Positions 52,961 through 63,559 of a stretch of 64,000 bases of DNA are shown piece after piece. The stretch is from Lichenicoccus roseus (GTDB lineage Bacteria; Pseudomonadota; Alphaproteobacteria; Acetobacterales; Acetobacteraceae). A program made the position numbers and the translations under genes. The stretch spans positions 806,001-870,000 of the forward strand of contig NZ_VCDI01000001.1 of assembly GCF_005844085.1 (NCBI RefSeq). Direction: 5' to 3'. The notes beneath the pieces were generated by a model, which was not told the origin of the DNA, did no database searches, and worked only from the letters and a program-made list of their open reading frames with translations. Positions within the stretch are counted from its first letter, which is position 1; every line of letters begins with the position of its first letter.

Positions 52961-52989
52961 TTGACAATAGTCAGGCTCGCTTCTACTGC
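52961..52989 (+). promoter_or_regulatory. Candidate promoter of the SGNH hydrolase gene
   Basis: TTGACA at 52961-52966 is a perfect -35 element, followed after 17 bases by TACTGC, a poor -10. It lies in a locally AT-rich stretch (about 52915-52985) unlike its surroundings, 27 bases before the ATG. A strong ribosome binding site, GGGAGGAAG, lies at 53002-53010. Confidence 0.4.
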
Positions 52990-53015
52990 CGACAGCAAGC
53001 AGGGAGGAAGGGTCG

Positions 53016-54284
53016 ATGGGCTGGGACTGGAAGTCGATGATGGCGACTGCGGCTTGCGCTGCCCTCTCAATGGCGGGCGCGAGCAGGGCCTTGGCTGATC
53101 CGGTGAGCATATTGTTCGTCGGGGACAGCTTCACGCATGGGCGATACCCGCCCGCCCTGAACTACAATGCAGGACCCGGCAATGCGCCCGGCGGCGCGCT
53201 GGTGCACGACCTCCTCTGCCCGTCGCTGCCATGCACCGGCGCCGAGGCTCAGCCGCGCATCCTGCCGACGCCGGCCAACACGCCGGGCGCCACGACGCTC
53301 GGGAAGCTCGCCTTCTTGCAGGCAAATCCGTCCGCGCAATATACCGAGGTCGGACCGTTCGGCGGGGTCGCCGGGATCTTCCTGCAGCTGACCCGGGAGG
53401 TCGGCCTGGATTACGACGTCTCGCTGGTCGCGGTAAGCAGTGCAACGCTGACCGGTTACGCGAACAACAGCGGCAACGAGAAGGGCGATCTGTCGCTCAT
53501 CACCAACCCGAAATTCACCGATGTGGTGCTGCAGGAACAAAGCTTCGCACCGCTGCCGCCGACCATCGACGTCAACGGCACGCTGGTGCCGACGCGCGGC
53601 AATCCGGCGGGCTTCAAATCCTCGGTCACGGCCCTGATCGCCGACATCGATGCGGCGGATCGGGCGGCGGGGCGTCCCCTCGCCCGCATCATCCTTGCCC
53701 AGACGCAGGCGCTCGCCTCGTATGGCTACACCAGCAACAACCCGAGCCTCCCGTTGTTCGGCATCAGCACGCCGGTGCAGAAGGGCGGCAATCCGGCCTA
53801 TGCGCCCTATGTCGGCGATCGTGATCCGATCGATGCGATGACCTCCGGCCTGCACGCCGCCTACGACACCGTGGCGAGTTCGTACAACGCCGCATATCCC
53901 GCCAACAGCCACGTCGCGGTTTCACCGGACGGCGATGCGTGGGCGACGGCAATCCGCGACCGCTTCGCGCAGCGCGACCCGTTCCTTCCGGATCAAGCCG
54001 CGCCAGTCGATCTGTGGGATGGCGATCCGCTGCTCGCCTGCTGCGAAACCCCGATCGGGTATCATCCGAGCAAATACGGTGCCTATCTCGATGCCCTGAC
54101 GTTGCTCGGTCGCATTACCGGGAAGTCGCCACTGCTCGCGGTTGCAGAGTATGACCCGCGCAATCGGAACTACGCGGGCTCGGCGTCGCATGCACTCGGG
54201 ATTTCCCCCACGACCGCCCTTGCGCTGGCCGCGGCGGCTGCCGAGACACTGGTCGCGGATTCGTTCGGGCCACCGACGCACTGA
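53016..54284 (+). CDS. Secreted SGNH-type hydrolase (DUF4886-like)
   Basis: A 422-residue secreted protein. A signal peptide spans 1-27 (cleavage near ALA-DP). The first block SILFVGDSFTHG at about 31-42 holds the nucleophile serine, TDVVLQEQSFAP is the central block where classical members have GxND, and IGYHPSKYGAYLDAL near 348 gives the catalytic histidine. This matches SGNH/GDSL hydrolases of the DUF4886 kind, probable esterases on an extracellular polymer. The last 50 residues are alanine-rich and unconserved. Codon use is normal, although the upstream region is AT-rich. Confidence 0.75.
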   Translation: MGWDWKSMMATAACAALSMAGASRALADPVSILFVGDSFTHGRYPPALNYNAGPGNAPGGALVHDLLCPSLPCTGAEAQPRILPTPANTPGATTLGKLAFLQANPSAQYTEVGPFGGVAGIFLQLTREVGLDYDVSLVAVSSATLTGYANNSGNEKGDLSLITNPKFTDVVLQEQSFAPLPPTIDVNGTLVPTRGNPAGFKSSVTALIADIDAADRAAGRPLARIILAQTQALASYGYTSNNPSLPLFGISTPVQKGGNPAYAPYVGDRDPIDAMTSGLHAAYDTVASSYNAAYPANSHVAVSPDGDAWATAIRDRFAQRDPFLPDQAAPVDLWDGDPLLACCETPIGYHPSKYGAYLDALTLLGRITGKSPLLAVAEYDPRNRNYAGSASHALGISPTTALALAAAAAETLVADSFGPPTH

Positions 54285-54319
54285 TCGACGCAAGGCGACC
54301 GGCGTAGCGATCCGCCGGT

Positions 54320-55038
54320 TCAGGCAATACCGGACAAAGCTGCCGCCTGCGCCGCCCGTCGGCGGATCTCCGCCACGTCCGGTCCCCGGCCGTCGGTGGC
54401 GACCGGCGGCACCAGCCAGGAGCCGCCGACGCAGGCCACGAACGGCAGCGCCAGCCATTCGGCGGCGGACGCCTCGTCGACGCCGCCGGTCGGACAGAAG
54501 CGCACCCGGCCGAACGGCGCCGACAGCGCACGCAGCGCCTTGATGCCGCCAGACGCCACCGCCGGGAAGAACTTGAAGCGGTCGAGGCCGAGATCCAGCC
54601 CGCGCATGATGTCGCCGGCATTCGCGATGCCCGGCAGGAACGGCACGCCGCTCGCGATGGCGGCGCGGCCGAGGCCCTCGGTCAGGCCGGGGCTGACGAT
54701 GAATCGCGCGCCCGCCTCCAGGCTGGCTTCGAGGTCGTCCTGGTTCAGCACGGTGCCGGCACCGACCACCGCCCCTTCGACCTGCGACATCTCGCGTATG
54801 ACATCGAGGGCGGCCCCGGTGCGCAGCGTGACCTCAAGCACGCACAGTCCGCCCGCCACCAGCGCCTCGGCGATCGGACGCGCATGGGCGGCGTCCTGGA
54901 TCACCAGCACCGGTATCACCGGCGACAGCGCCATGATGCGGTCGATCTCCGAGCCGCCGGATCCTGGACCCGCGTGGGGCGTCCCCCCGTGAGGCGTCCC
55001 CCCGTGAGGCGTCCCCCCGTGAGGCGTCAGTGCCGAGA

Positions 55039-55042
<4 letters not shown>
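54320..55042 (-). CDS. eda: KDPG/KHG aldolase with repeat-bearing N-terminus
   Basis: Cleaves 2-keto-3-deoxy-6-phosphogluconate to pyruvate and glyceraldehyde-3-phosphate, the last step of the Entner-Doudoroff pathway. The 240-residue protein has the catalytic Glu in VLEVTLRTGAAL, VVGAGTVLNQDDL, the Schiff-base Lys in RFKFFPAVASGG and FCPTGGVDEAS. The ATG at 55042 overlaps the edd stop (ATGA), which supports this start. It places about three and a half TPHGG repeats at residues 7-24, ahead of the usual N-terminus (near EIDRIMALSPVIPVL). These repeats are not part of the family. Confidence 0.93.
54978..55029. repeat. 15-bp tandem repeat inside eda
   Basis: The unit GGCGTCCCCCCGTGA occurs three times without a mismatch (54978-54992, 54993-55007, 55008-55022), followed by a partial copy (GGCGTCA). 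A degenerate half-copy precedes it. On the coding strand each unit encodes Thr-Pro-His-Gly-Gly, and the length is a multiple of three, so copy-number change would keep the frame. The exactness suggests recent expansion by replication slippage. Confidence 0.95.
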
Positions 55043-56868
<1,826 letters not shown>

Positions 56869-57019
56869 GAAAGATCGCAGCAGCCAAGTCGCACGTTGTG
56901 CATGCCTATGCCCCCGATGCTTCCGTCATGCCGCTAGTGCGACGCAGTCTCCCGAAAAACGCGTATACTGGTTATATTGCACCTGACGACCGGCGCAAGA
57001 GCCGCCTGCGGAACGATCG

Positions 57020-58351
57020 TCAGCTCGCCGCCATGCGCAGCCGGCCGGCGACGCGCTCGCGGCCCATCAGCGGCAGCAGGTCGCTCAGCTCTGGTCCCTT
57101 CTCTTCCCCGGTCAACGCCAGCCGGAGCGGCAGGAACAGTGCCTTCCCCTTGCGGCCGGACGGCTCGCGCAGGCTGTTGGTCCATTCGTGCCAGGTCTCC
57201 CGGTGCCACGGCTCCTCGGGCAGCAAGTCGAGCGCCTGGGTCAGGAACGCGCCTTCGCCTTCCAGCGGCGGCGGCACGATGCTGCCGCCGACGACGTCCC
57301 ACCAGTGCCGGGCCTCGTTCAGCATGTCGACATTGCCGCGCACCACCGACCAGAATTCCGGCGTGGCGCCGACCGGCAGCCGCGCCGACACCGCCTCGAA
57401 CGGCATTGCGTGCATGGTGCGTCGGTTCAACGCGAGCAACTGCCGCGTATCGAAGCGCGCCGCCGAGCGCGAGATATGCGCAAGGTCGTAGGTTGCGGCG
57501 AGTTCGTCCAGGCTGAGCGGATGCGGATCCTCGGAACTGCCGAGGCGCGCCAGATAGGACACGAGCGCCGTGGCCTCGATGCCATCCTGCCGCAGCGCGC
57601 GCAGCGACAATCCGTCGAAGCGCTTGGACAGCTTGCCGCCCGCCTCGTCGAGCAGCAGCGGCAGATGGCCGAAGCTGAACCGGTGGGGCGACGCGCCCAG
57701 CGCCATGGCGATGTCGACCTGCACACCGGTGTTGGTGACGTGGTCCTCGCCGCGCACGATATGGGTGATGCCGGTCTCGAGATCGTCCACCACCGAGGCG
57801 AAGCTGTACAGGATCGTGCCGTCGGCGCGGATCAGCACCGGATCGGAGATCGCCGGCAGCTTCACCTGGGTGCGGCCGAGCACCAGGTCGTCCCACATGA
57901 CGGTGCCGTCGGTGAGCCGGAAGCGCCAGTATGGCACCTTCCCGTTGGCCTCTGCGGAGGCACGCTGCTCGGCGGTGAGACGCAGCATGGCGCGGTCATA
58001 GACCGGCGGCCGGTGCTGGCGGATGCGCTGCTCGCGTTTGGCGCGCAACTCCTCCTCGCTCTCGAAGCACGGATACAGCCGGCCCGACGCACGCAGCCGC
58101 TCAGCCGCCGCCTCGTAGGACGCCAGCCGCTCGGTCTGGCGGAAGCTTTCCTGCCACTCAAGGCCGAGCCAGGTCAGATCGTGCCTGATGGCATCGACAT
58201 GCTCCTCCTTCGACCGGGTGCTGTCGGTGTCGTCGATGCGCAGCTGGAAGGTGGCGCCATGCCGTCGCGCGAACAGCGCATTGGCGACCGCCTGCCGCGC
58301 GTTGCCGACATGCAGCAGGCCGGTCGGGCTGGGTGCGAAACGCAGCTTCAC
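57020..58351 (-). CDS. gltX: Glutamyl-tRNA synthetase
   Basis: Charges tRNA-Glu. It is 443 residues, slightly short for the family, as in the second GluRS type of alphaproteobacteria. The HIGH motif is HVGN at 14-17 within RFAPSPTGLLHVGNARQA, and the second class I motif is KLSKR at 240-244. The middle contains YSFASVVDDLETGITHIVRGEDHVTNT. The start is a GTG overlapping the stop of the upstream acidic protein gene (GTGA). Whether it also charges tRNA-Gln (non-discriminating) cannot be told; no gatCAB genes are in the window. Confidence 0.95.
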   Translation of the reverse strand: MKLRFAPSPTGLLHVGNARQAVANALFARRHGATFQLRIDDTDSTRSKEEHVDAIRHDLTWLGLEWQESFRQTERLASYEAAAERLRASGRLYPCFESEEELRAKREQRIRQHRPPVYDRAMLRLTAEQRASAEANGKVPYWRFRLTDGTVMWDDLVLGRTQVKLPAISDPVLIRADGTILYSFASVVDDLETGITHIVRGEDHVTNTGVQVDIAMALGASPHRFSFGHLPLLLDEAGGKLSKRFDGLSLRALRQDGIEATALVSYLARLGSSEDPHPLSLDELAATYDLAHISRSAARFDTRQLLALNRRTMHAMPFEAVSARLPVGATPEFWSVVRGNVDMLNEARHWWDVVGGSIVPPPLEGEGAFLTQALDLLPEEPWHRETWHEWTNSLREPSGRKGKALFLPLRLALTGEEKGPELSDLLPLMGRERVAGRLRMAAS

Positions 58352-58785
58352 GACGCGTGGCCCCCGCGCTCGTCCTCGTCGGGCTCCTCGACTTCCTCGT
58401 CGTCGTCGAGGTCTTCCAGCACTGCGTCGGGATCGACCGGCTCCTCCAGGCGCGGATCCAGCGTGCGCCAGTCGCGCTCGATCTCGGACGCCGGATGCGC
58501 CACGAAGTCATCGAGTTCGTTGGCGGACTTCCAGCCCTGCTCGCCGGCATCGACGACTTCCGCGTCCTCGCCATAGGCGAACCACGACGCCAGCACCTCG
58601 CGCGATGCCGTACCCGGCACCCGGCAACGCTCGACGCTGTCGCGCACGTAGGCGCGCGCGAACGCATTCGCATGCATCATGGTCGGGAAGCCCTTGACCT
58701 CCTCGACGATGTTGTCCGCCGACGCCCCGGAGAGATCGAGGATGCGCACCACGAAGCCACCTTCCGGTGCGAACAGGTCGCTCAT
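58348..58785 (-). CDS. Hypothetical protein with acidic C-terminus
   Basis: A 145-residue protein of unknown function. A folded-looking first part (residues 1-100) contains FVVRILDLSGASADNIVEEVKG, HANAFARAYVRDSVERC and WFAYGEDAEVV; the last 45 residues are mostly Asp, Glu and Pro (DPDAVLEDLDDDEEVEEPDED). It is overlapped on both sides: its ATG lies on the pncB stop (ATGA) and its TGA on the gltX GTG start (GTGA). The tight packing says it is a real gene, co-expressed with NAD and tRNA-charging genes. No membrane segment. Confidence 0.75.
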   Translation of the reverse strand: MSDLFAPEGGFVVRILDLSGASADNIVEEVKGFPTMMHANAFARAYVRDSVERCRVPGTASREVLASWFAYGEDAEVVDAGEQGWKSANELDDFVAHPASEIERDWRTLDPRLEEPVDPDAVLEDLDDDEEVEEPDEDERGGHAS

Positions 58786-59948
58786 GCTACGGCTTTCCCA
58801 TTGCTCCGCTGCGACGCACGGCGCAGCAGGAATTCGCGACCGACCTTGACGCTCTGCCGGTCGCCATACGAAACGATGTCGGCGGTGGCGTAGGTTTCCG
58901 ACCAGGTGTCGGGAATGAACGAGCCGGTGCCGACCACGTCGATCGGCGCCGCCGCATCCGACATCACCTGGCACTTGTCGACGCCGAAACCCGACGAGGC
59001 GACGATGCGGACGCGGTCGAAGCCCGCCGCATCCAGCGTCTCGCGCATGCGCCAGATCGCCGCCGCCGATACCCCGGTGCCGACCAGGTAGCGCAACTCG
59101 GTCTCGGACCGGTAGCGCCGGATGGTGCCGGGCGTGTGCCGCTCCAGCACGGCGTAGCTTTCCTGCGGATCCAGCCCCTCGAGGTAGCGGCCGCCATGGG
59201 TGTCGAGCCGTACCGCGATGCGACCGGCCGCCGCCATTTCAGGATAGCGTCGGCAGACCTCGATAGAGTCGGTGACCTCGCGGCCGAAATAGTCCGACAG
59301 CACGGTGAGGTCGGCATCCGGAAAGGTCTCGTGGAACATCTCGGCGGCGCGCAGCGTGCTGCCGGCATAGCCGATCAGGGCGTGCGGCATGGTGCCGAAC
59401 CCGGCTGACGCTCCGTAGTAGCCCGCGGTGGCGTCGGTCGAATTGCCGACGAAGCCGAGCGCGCCTTCCTTCTGTGCGGCCCGGCTGCCGACGGAGGCCG
59501 CATAGTCCATCATGTCCTGCATCTCGAAGCCGGCGCAGTGCCGCGCCTGCATGGCCAGGAAGCGCGCCTTCGGCAGGCCGAGGCACATGCGGTAGGCGTT
59601 GTGCGCGGCGACGCAGGCCGGACCCAGCTTCTGCAGCAGCAGCGTCTCGAGATCGACCAGATGCAGGAAGCTGCCGGTGATATACAGCAACGGCTCGCCG
59701 GCGCCGACCCAGGCGCCCTCCTCGAACATGGTCTCGCACCGCACCTCGATGCCGCGCGCGGAGGCGACCTGCGCCAGCCAGTCGGTCAGCAGGCGCGGCG
59801 CCGACAGCACCGGCCGGCGCAGGAACAGTGCGTAGGTGACCGGCACGTCGCCGAAGCGGGCCAGGATGGCGCGGGTTCGATTGAAATAGACGTCGGTGCG
59901 CGCCGTGATGGTCGCGTCGTCGGTCGCTTCGAGCTCGGGCCTGTTCAA
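58782..59948 (-). CDS. pncB: Nicotinate phosphoribosyltransferase
   Basis: Converts nicotinate and PRPP to nicotinate mononucleotide in NAD salvage. It is 388 residues. Family features include [17 protein letters not shown] near the N-terminus, [73 protein letters not shown] (phosphate and ribose binding region) and [12 protein letters not shown]. The start appears to be a TTG at 59948 overlapping the DAHP synthase stop (TTGA); no ATG or GTG in frame fits the family's N-terminus. Confidence 0.92.
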   Translation of the reverse strand: MNRPELEATDDATITARTDVYFNRTRAILARFGDVPVTYALFLRRPVLSAPRLLTDWLAQVASARGIEVRCETMFEEGAWVGAGEPLLYITGSFLHLVDLETLLLQKLGPACVAAHNAYRMCLGLPKARFLAMQARHCAGFEMQDMMDYAASVGSRAAQKEGALGFVGNSTDATAGYYGASAGFGTMPHALIGYAGSTLRAAEMFHETFPDADLTVLSDYFGREVTDSIEVCRRYPEMAAAGRIAVRLDTHGGRYLEGLDPQESYAVLERHTPGTIRRYRSETELRYLVGTGVSAAAIWRMRETLDAAGFDRVRIVASSGFGVDKCQVMSDAAAPIDVVGTGSFIPDTWSETYATADIVSYGDRQSVKVGREFLLRRASQRSNGKAVA

Positions 59949-61396
59949 GTGCCGGTTTCTCCAGTCGAGGCCCCCGCGCGCCGGCGCGAGGTCAGCTCGT
60001 TCGCAATCAGGAAGGCCAGCTCCAGCGACTGCTCGGCGTTCAGCCGCGGGTCGCAGAAGGTCTCGTAGCGGTTGGATAGATCGGCCTCGGTAAGCTGGAA
60101 CGCGCCGCCGACGCATTCGGTCACGTCCTGGCCGGTCATCTCGACATGCACGCCGCCCGGCACCACGCCCTCGGCGGCGAACACGTCGAAGAAACCGCGC
60201 ACCTCCGACAGAATGGCGTCGAACGAGCGCGTCTTGACCTTGGACGAGGTCGAGATGGTGTTGCCGTGCATCGGGTCGGACAGCCAGGTGACGCGCCGGC
60301 CGGCCCGGGTCACCGCGCGCAGCAGCGGCGGCAGGTGGCGGCGCACGCCCTCGGCCCCCATCCGGCTGATCAGGGTGATGCGCCCGGGCTCGTCCCACGG
60401 GTTCAGGATGTCGAGCAGCCGCAGCAGGTCGTCAGCATTGCTGGAGGGGCCAACCTTGATGCCGATCGGGTTGCGCACGCCGCGCAGGAACTCGACATGC
60501 GCACCATCGACCTGCCTCGTGCGGTCGCCGATCCACAGGAAATGCGCCGAGCAGCCGTACCAGTCGCCGGTGGTGGAATCGACACGCGTCAGCGCCTGCT
60601 CGTACGGCAGCAGCAGCGCCTCGTGGCTGGTGTAGAACTCGGTCTCGTTGATCTGTGGCGCGGTCGCCAGCCCGCATGCGCCCATGAAGCCAAGCGTCTC
60701 GTCGATGCGCTCCGCCAGATCCTGGTAGCGGGCAGCGAGCGGCGAACGCTCGACGAAGCCCAGGTTCCAGCGATGCACCTGATGCAGGTTGGCATAGCCG
60801 CCGGAGGCAAAGGCGCGCAGCAGGTTGAGGGTACCGGCCGACTGGAAGTAGCCGGTCTCCATGCGTGCCGGGTCGGGCACCCGCGCTTCTGCGGTGAAGT
60901 CCGGACCGTTGATGATGTCCCCGCGATAGGACGGCAGGCTGACGCCTTCGACCGTCTCATGGTCGGACGAGCGCGGCTTGGCGAACTGCCCGGCCATGCG
61001 GCCGAGCTTCACCACCGGCACCTTGGCGCCGAAAGTCAGCACGACGGCCATCTGCAACAGGACACGGAAGGTGTCGCGGATGATGTCGGCGGTGAACTCG
61101 CCGAAGCTTTCGGCACAGGCGCCGCCTTGCAGCACGAAGGCTCGTCCCTCGGAGGCAAGTGCCAGCTGCTGCTTGAGCCGCCTCGCCTCGCCGGCGAATA
61201 CCAGCGGCGGATACCGGCGCAGCCGGGCCTCGACCGCCTCCAGCGACGCCGCGTCCGGATAGCTCGGTGCCTGCCTGATCGGGGCGCCGCGCCAGCTTCC
61301 GGGCGTCCAGGTCGTCAGGGCAGCCGGGGTGGTCTGTACGGCGGGAGAAGCGGGCGCGGACGGCACGGGGATGACGGAGGCAGGCGACGCGCTCAT
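59945..61396 (-). CDS. 3-Deoxy-7-phosphoheptulonate synthase, class II
   Basis: First step of the shikimate pathway, joining PEP and erythrose-4-phosphate. It is 483 residues, of the plant-like class II type (AroAII). Signatures include [98 protein letters not shown] and [11 protein letters not shown]; metal ligands are the Cys of GGACAE and the later His, Glu and Asp. The ATG at 61396 is used; the N-terminal 40 residues are Pro/Ala/Ser-rich. Its stop overlaps the pncB start. Confidence 0.94.
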   Translation of the reverse strand: MSASPASVIPVPSAPASPAVQTTPAALTTWTPGSWRGAPIRQAPSYPDAASLEAVEARLRRYPPLVFAGEARRLKQQLALASEGRAFVLQGGACAESFGEFTADIIRDTFRVLLQMAVVLTFGAKVPVVKLGRMAGQFAKPRSSDHETVEGVSLPSYRGDIINGPDFTAEARVPDPARMETGYFQSAGTLNLLRAFASGGYANLHQVHRWNLGFVERSPLAARYQDLAERIDETLGFMGACGLATAPQINETEFYTSHEALLLPYEQALTRVDSTTGDWYGCSAHFLWIGDRTRQVDGAHVEFLRGVRNPIGIKVGPSSNADDLLRLLDILNPWDEPGRITLISRMGAEGVRRHLPPLLRAVTRAGRRVTWLSDPMHGNTISTSSKVKTRSFDAILSEVRGFFDVFAAEGVVPGGVHVEMTGQDVTECVGGAFQLTEADLSNRYETFCDPRLNAEQSLELAFLIANELTSRRRAGASTGETGT

Positions 61397-61455
61397 CGAT
61401 CGGTTCCGGTTTGAAAGGGGCGCCTTTATCTCTCCATTCGCGCGCCAGGGCAAAA

Positions 61456-62115
61456 TCAGGCCGGTGATGCGACCCGGCGGAATGTCAGGTTGATCCGGCA
61501 GGCTCCGGCCAGCCGATGCTCGCCGGCCGCCAGGGGGGCGACGGCGTGAAAGGCCAGCCGCGAGGCGCCGCCCCAGACCACGACGTCGCCGCTCTCGACC
61601 CTCACCTTGCGGGTCGGGGCGTTGCGCTGCAGGCCGCCGAACAGGAAGGTTGCGGCCAGCCCGAGCGAGACCGAGACGATCGGCGCGGCAAGATCGAGCT
61701 CGTCACGATCCTGGTGCAGCGATAGTTTCGTACGCGGCTCGTAGCGGTTGACCAGGCAGGCGTCGGGGGCGAGCGCGTCATAGCCCGCCGCCATCGCCGC
61801 CTCCCGTGCGACGCTACCGAACAGGGACGGCAGCTCCGGCCAGGGATGTCCGGTCAGCGGATCGATGCGGTCATAGCGATAGCCGCGCGCGTCCGAGATC
61901 CAACCCACCTTGCCGCAGTTGGTCATCGCCACCGAAAGCATGCCGCCGCCGCGGGTCGCCATGCGCCTGAACGGAGACTGCGCCGCCACCGCCAGCGCGG
62001 CCGCAAACAGGGCGGCCTCATGCTGCAGGACGTGTCCATGTAGCAGCCAGGCACCGTCACCGAGCTGCTCGCGCGCCGGCAGCGGTGGCCCCAGGCCGGC
62101 GAACAGGTCGGTCAG
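61456..62115 (-). CDS. alkB: AlkB-type alpha-ketoglutarate-dependent dioxygenase
   Basis: Repairs alkylated bases by oxidative demethylation, using Fe(II) and 2-oxoglutarate. The iron ligands are in LSLHQDRDE (His, Asp) and LAFHAVAPL (His), and the 2-oxoglutarate arginines are in RINLTFRR at the C-terminus. [24 protein letters not shown] and GDVVVWGG also match. The family N-terminus is M(D/T)DLFAGL; here [14 protein letters not shown] is in frame and begins with CTG at 62115, overlapping the gor stop (CTGA). There is no ATG, GTG or TTG in frame nearby until the GTG at 61989, which would cut off 42 residues. I therefore propose a CTG start, giving 219 residues. Confidence 0.85.
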   Translation of the reverse strand: MTDLFAGLGPPLPAREQLGDGAWLLHGHVLQHEAALFAAALAVAAQSPFRRMATRGGGMLSVAMTNCGKVGWISDARGYRYDRIDPLTGHPWPELPSLFGSVAREAAMAAGYDALAPDACLVNRYEPRTKLSLHQDRDELDLAAPIVSVSLGLAATFLFGGLQRNAPTRKVRVESGDVVVWGGASRLAFHAVAPLAAGEHRLAGACRINLTFRRVASPA

Positions 62116-63527
62116 GGACCCTCGGGACCGGAAGCCCCAGTCGCGCCGGCCACCCTTGTGCGCGTGCGCAGGGTCACGAACTCCTCGGCGGAGCTTGGAT
62201 GGATGCCGATGGTGCGATCGAAATCGGACTTCTTCAGCCCCGCCGTCACCGCGATCGCCAGCCCCTGCATGATCTCCGGGGCTTCCTCGCCGAGCATGTG
62301 CGCGCCGAGCACCACCTGGCTGGCCTGGTCCACCACCAGCTTGATGGTGGTCTGCCGGTTGCGGCCGGTCAGCACGTGCCGCATCGAACGGTAGCGGGCG
62401 GTATAGATGTCCGCCGGCGCGCGCTCCGCCGCCTCGTCCTCGGTCAGGCCGACGCTGGCGAGCGGCGGGCTGAAGAACACCGCCTTAGGCACCGTGTCGA
62501 AGCGCCACTCCCGGGTGCTGCCGGAGAACAGCCGGTCGGCCAGGATGTGGCCCTCGGCGATCGCCACCGGGGTCAGGTTCTGCCGGTTGGTGACGTCGCC
62601 GATCGCAAAGATCGACGGATCGTCGGTGGTCCCGCCATCGTGGGCGATCACCCGTCCGCCCTCGTCGGTCTTCACCGCGGTCCGCTCCAGACCGAGGCCC
62701 GACACGTTCGGCTGCCGCCCGACCGCGAAGAACACCATGTCGCTGGCGATCTGGTGCCCGTTGGCGAGGGTCAGCTTCAGGCCCGACCCATCACGCTCGA
62801 TCCGGTGCACCGTCGTGCCGCAATGGCGCACGATGCCGCGCTCGGTCATCGCCTCGTCGAGCGCCCGGCGCATGTCCATGTCGAAGCCGCGCAACGGCAG
62901 GTGCTGGCGGTAGACCATGGTCGCCTGGGAGCCGAGCCCGTCGAAGATGCCGGCGAATTCGACGCCGATGTAGCCGCTGCCGACGATGGTGATGCGGTCG
63001 GGCCTGGCCTTGAGGTGGAACGCGTCGTCCGAGACGATGCCGAGCTCGTGGCCCTCGATGCCCGGCTGCGCCACCGGCTTGCCTCCGGTCGCGATCACGA
63101 TCCGCTCGGCAGTGACCCGGCGTGGCTCCGCATCGGGTGCCAGCGGGCCGGGGCCGATCAGCAGGGTGTGGGCGTCCTCGAACCGCGCATGGCCGGTGAA
63201 CAGGGTGACGCCGGCGGACTCCAGCAGGCGCACGTAGATCCTGTTCAGGCGTCCGATCTCGCTGTCCTTGTGCGCGATGAAGGCGGCCCAGTCATGGCGG
63301 CCCGGCGTGATATCCCATCCGAAGCCCCGGCTGTCCTCGGCCCAGTGGCCGTACTCGGTCGCCTGCACCATCAGCTTCTTGGGTACGCAGCCGAGATTGA
63401 CGCAGGTGCCACCCCAGTGCCGCGATTCCGCCACCGCTACGCGGGCGCCGTGGCCGGCGGCGATGCGGGCGCAACGCACGCCCCCCGAGCCGCCGCCGAT
63501 CACGAAAAGGTCGAAATCATAGGCCAT
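62112..63527 (-). CDS. gor: Glutathione-disulfide reductase
   Basis: Reduces glutathione disulfide with NADPH. It is 471 residues. The FAD-binding motif is VIGGGSGGVRCA at 9-20, the redox disulfide is Cys42-Cys47 in GGTCVNLGCVPKK, the NADPH motif is IVGSGYIGVEFAGIF, and FAIGDVTNRQNLTPVA and the C-terminal IGIHPSSAEEF (catalytic His-Glu) are intact. The arginine positions around MVYRQHLPLRGF fit NADPH preference. It is followed by alkB with a 4-base overlap. Confidence 0.95.
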   Translation of the reverse strand: MAYDFDLFVIGGGSGGVRCARIAAGHGARVAVAESRHWGGTCVNLGCVPKKLMVQATEYGHWAEDSRGFGWDITPGRHDWAAFIAHKDSEIGRLNRIYVRLLESAGVTLFTGHARFEDAHTLLIGPGPLAPDAEPRRVTAERIVIATGGKPVAQPGIEGHELGIVSDDAFHLKARPDRITIVGSGYIGVEFAGIFDGLGSQATMVYRQHLPLRGFDMDMRRALDEAMTERGIVRHCGTTVHRIERDGSGLKLTLANGHQIASDMVFFAVGRQPNVSGLGLERTAVKTDEGGRVIAHDGGTTDDPSIFAIGDVTNRQNLTPVAIAEGHILADRLFSGSTREWRFDTVPKAVFFSPPLASVGLTEDEAAERAPADIYTARYRSMRHVLTGRNRQTTIKLVVDQASQVVLGAHMLGEEAPEIMQGLAIAVTAGLKKSDFDRTIGIHPSSAEEFVTLRTRTRVAGATGASGPEGP

Positions 63528-63559
63528 GCTGCTCTGTCCCGCCGTCGCCGTACCGAGTG

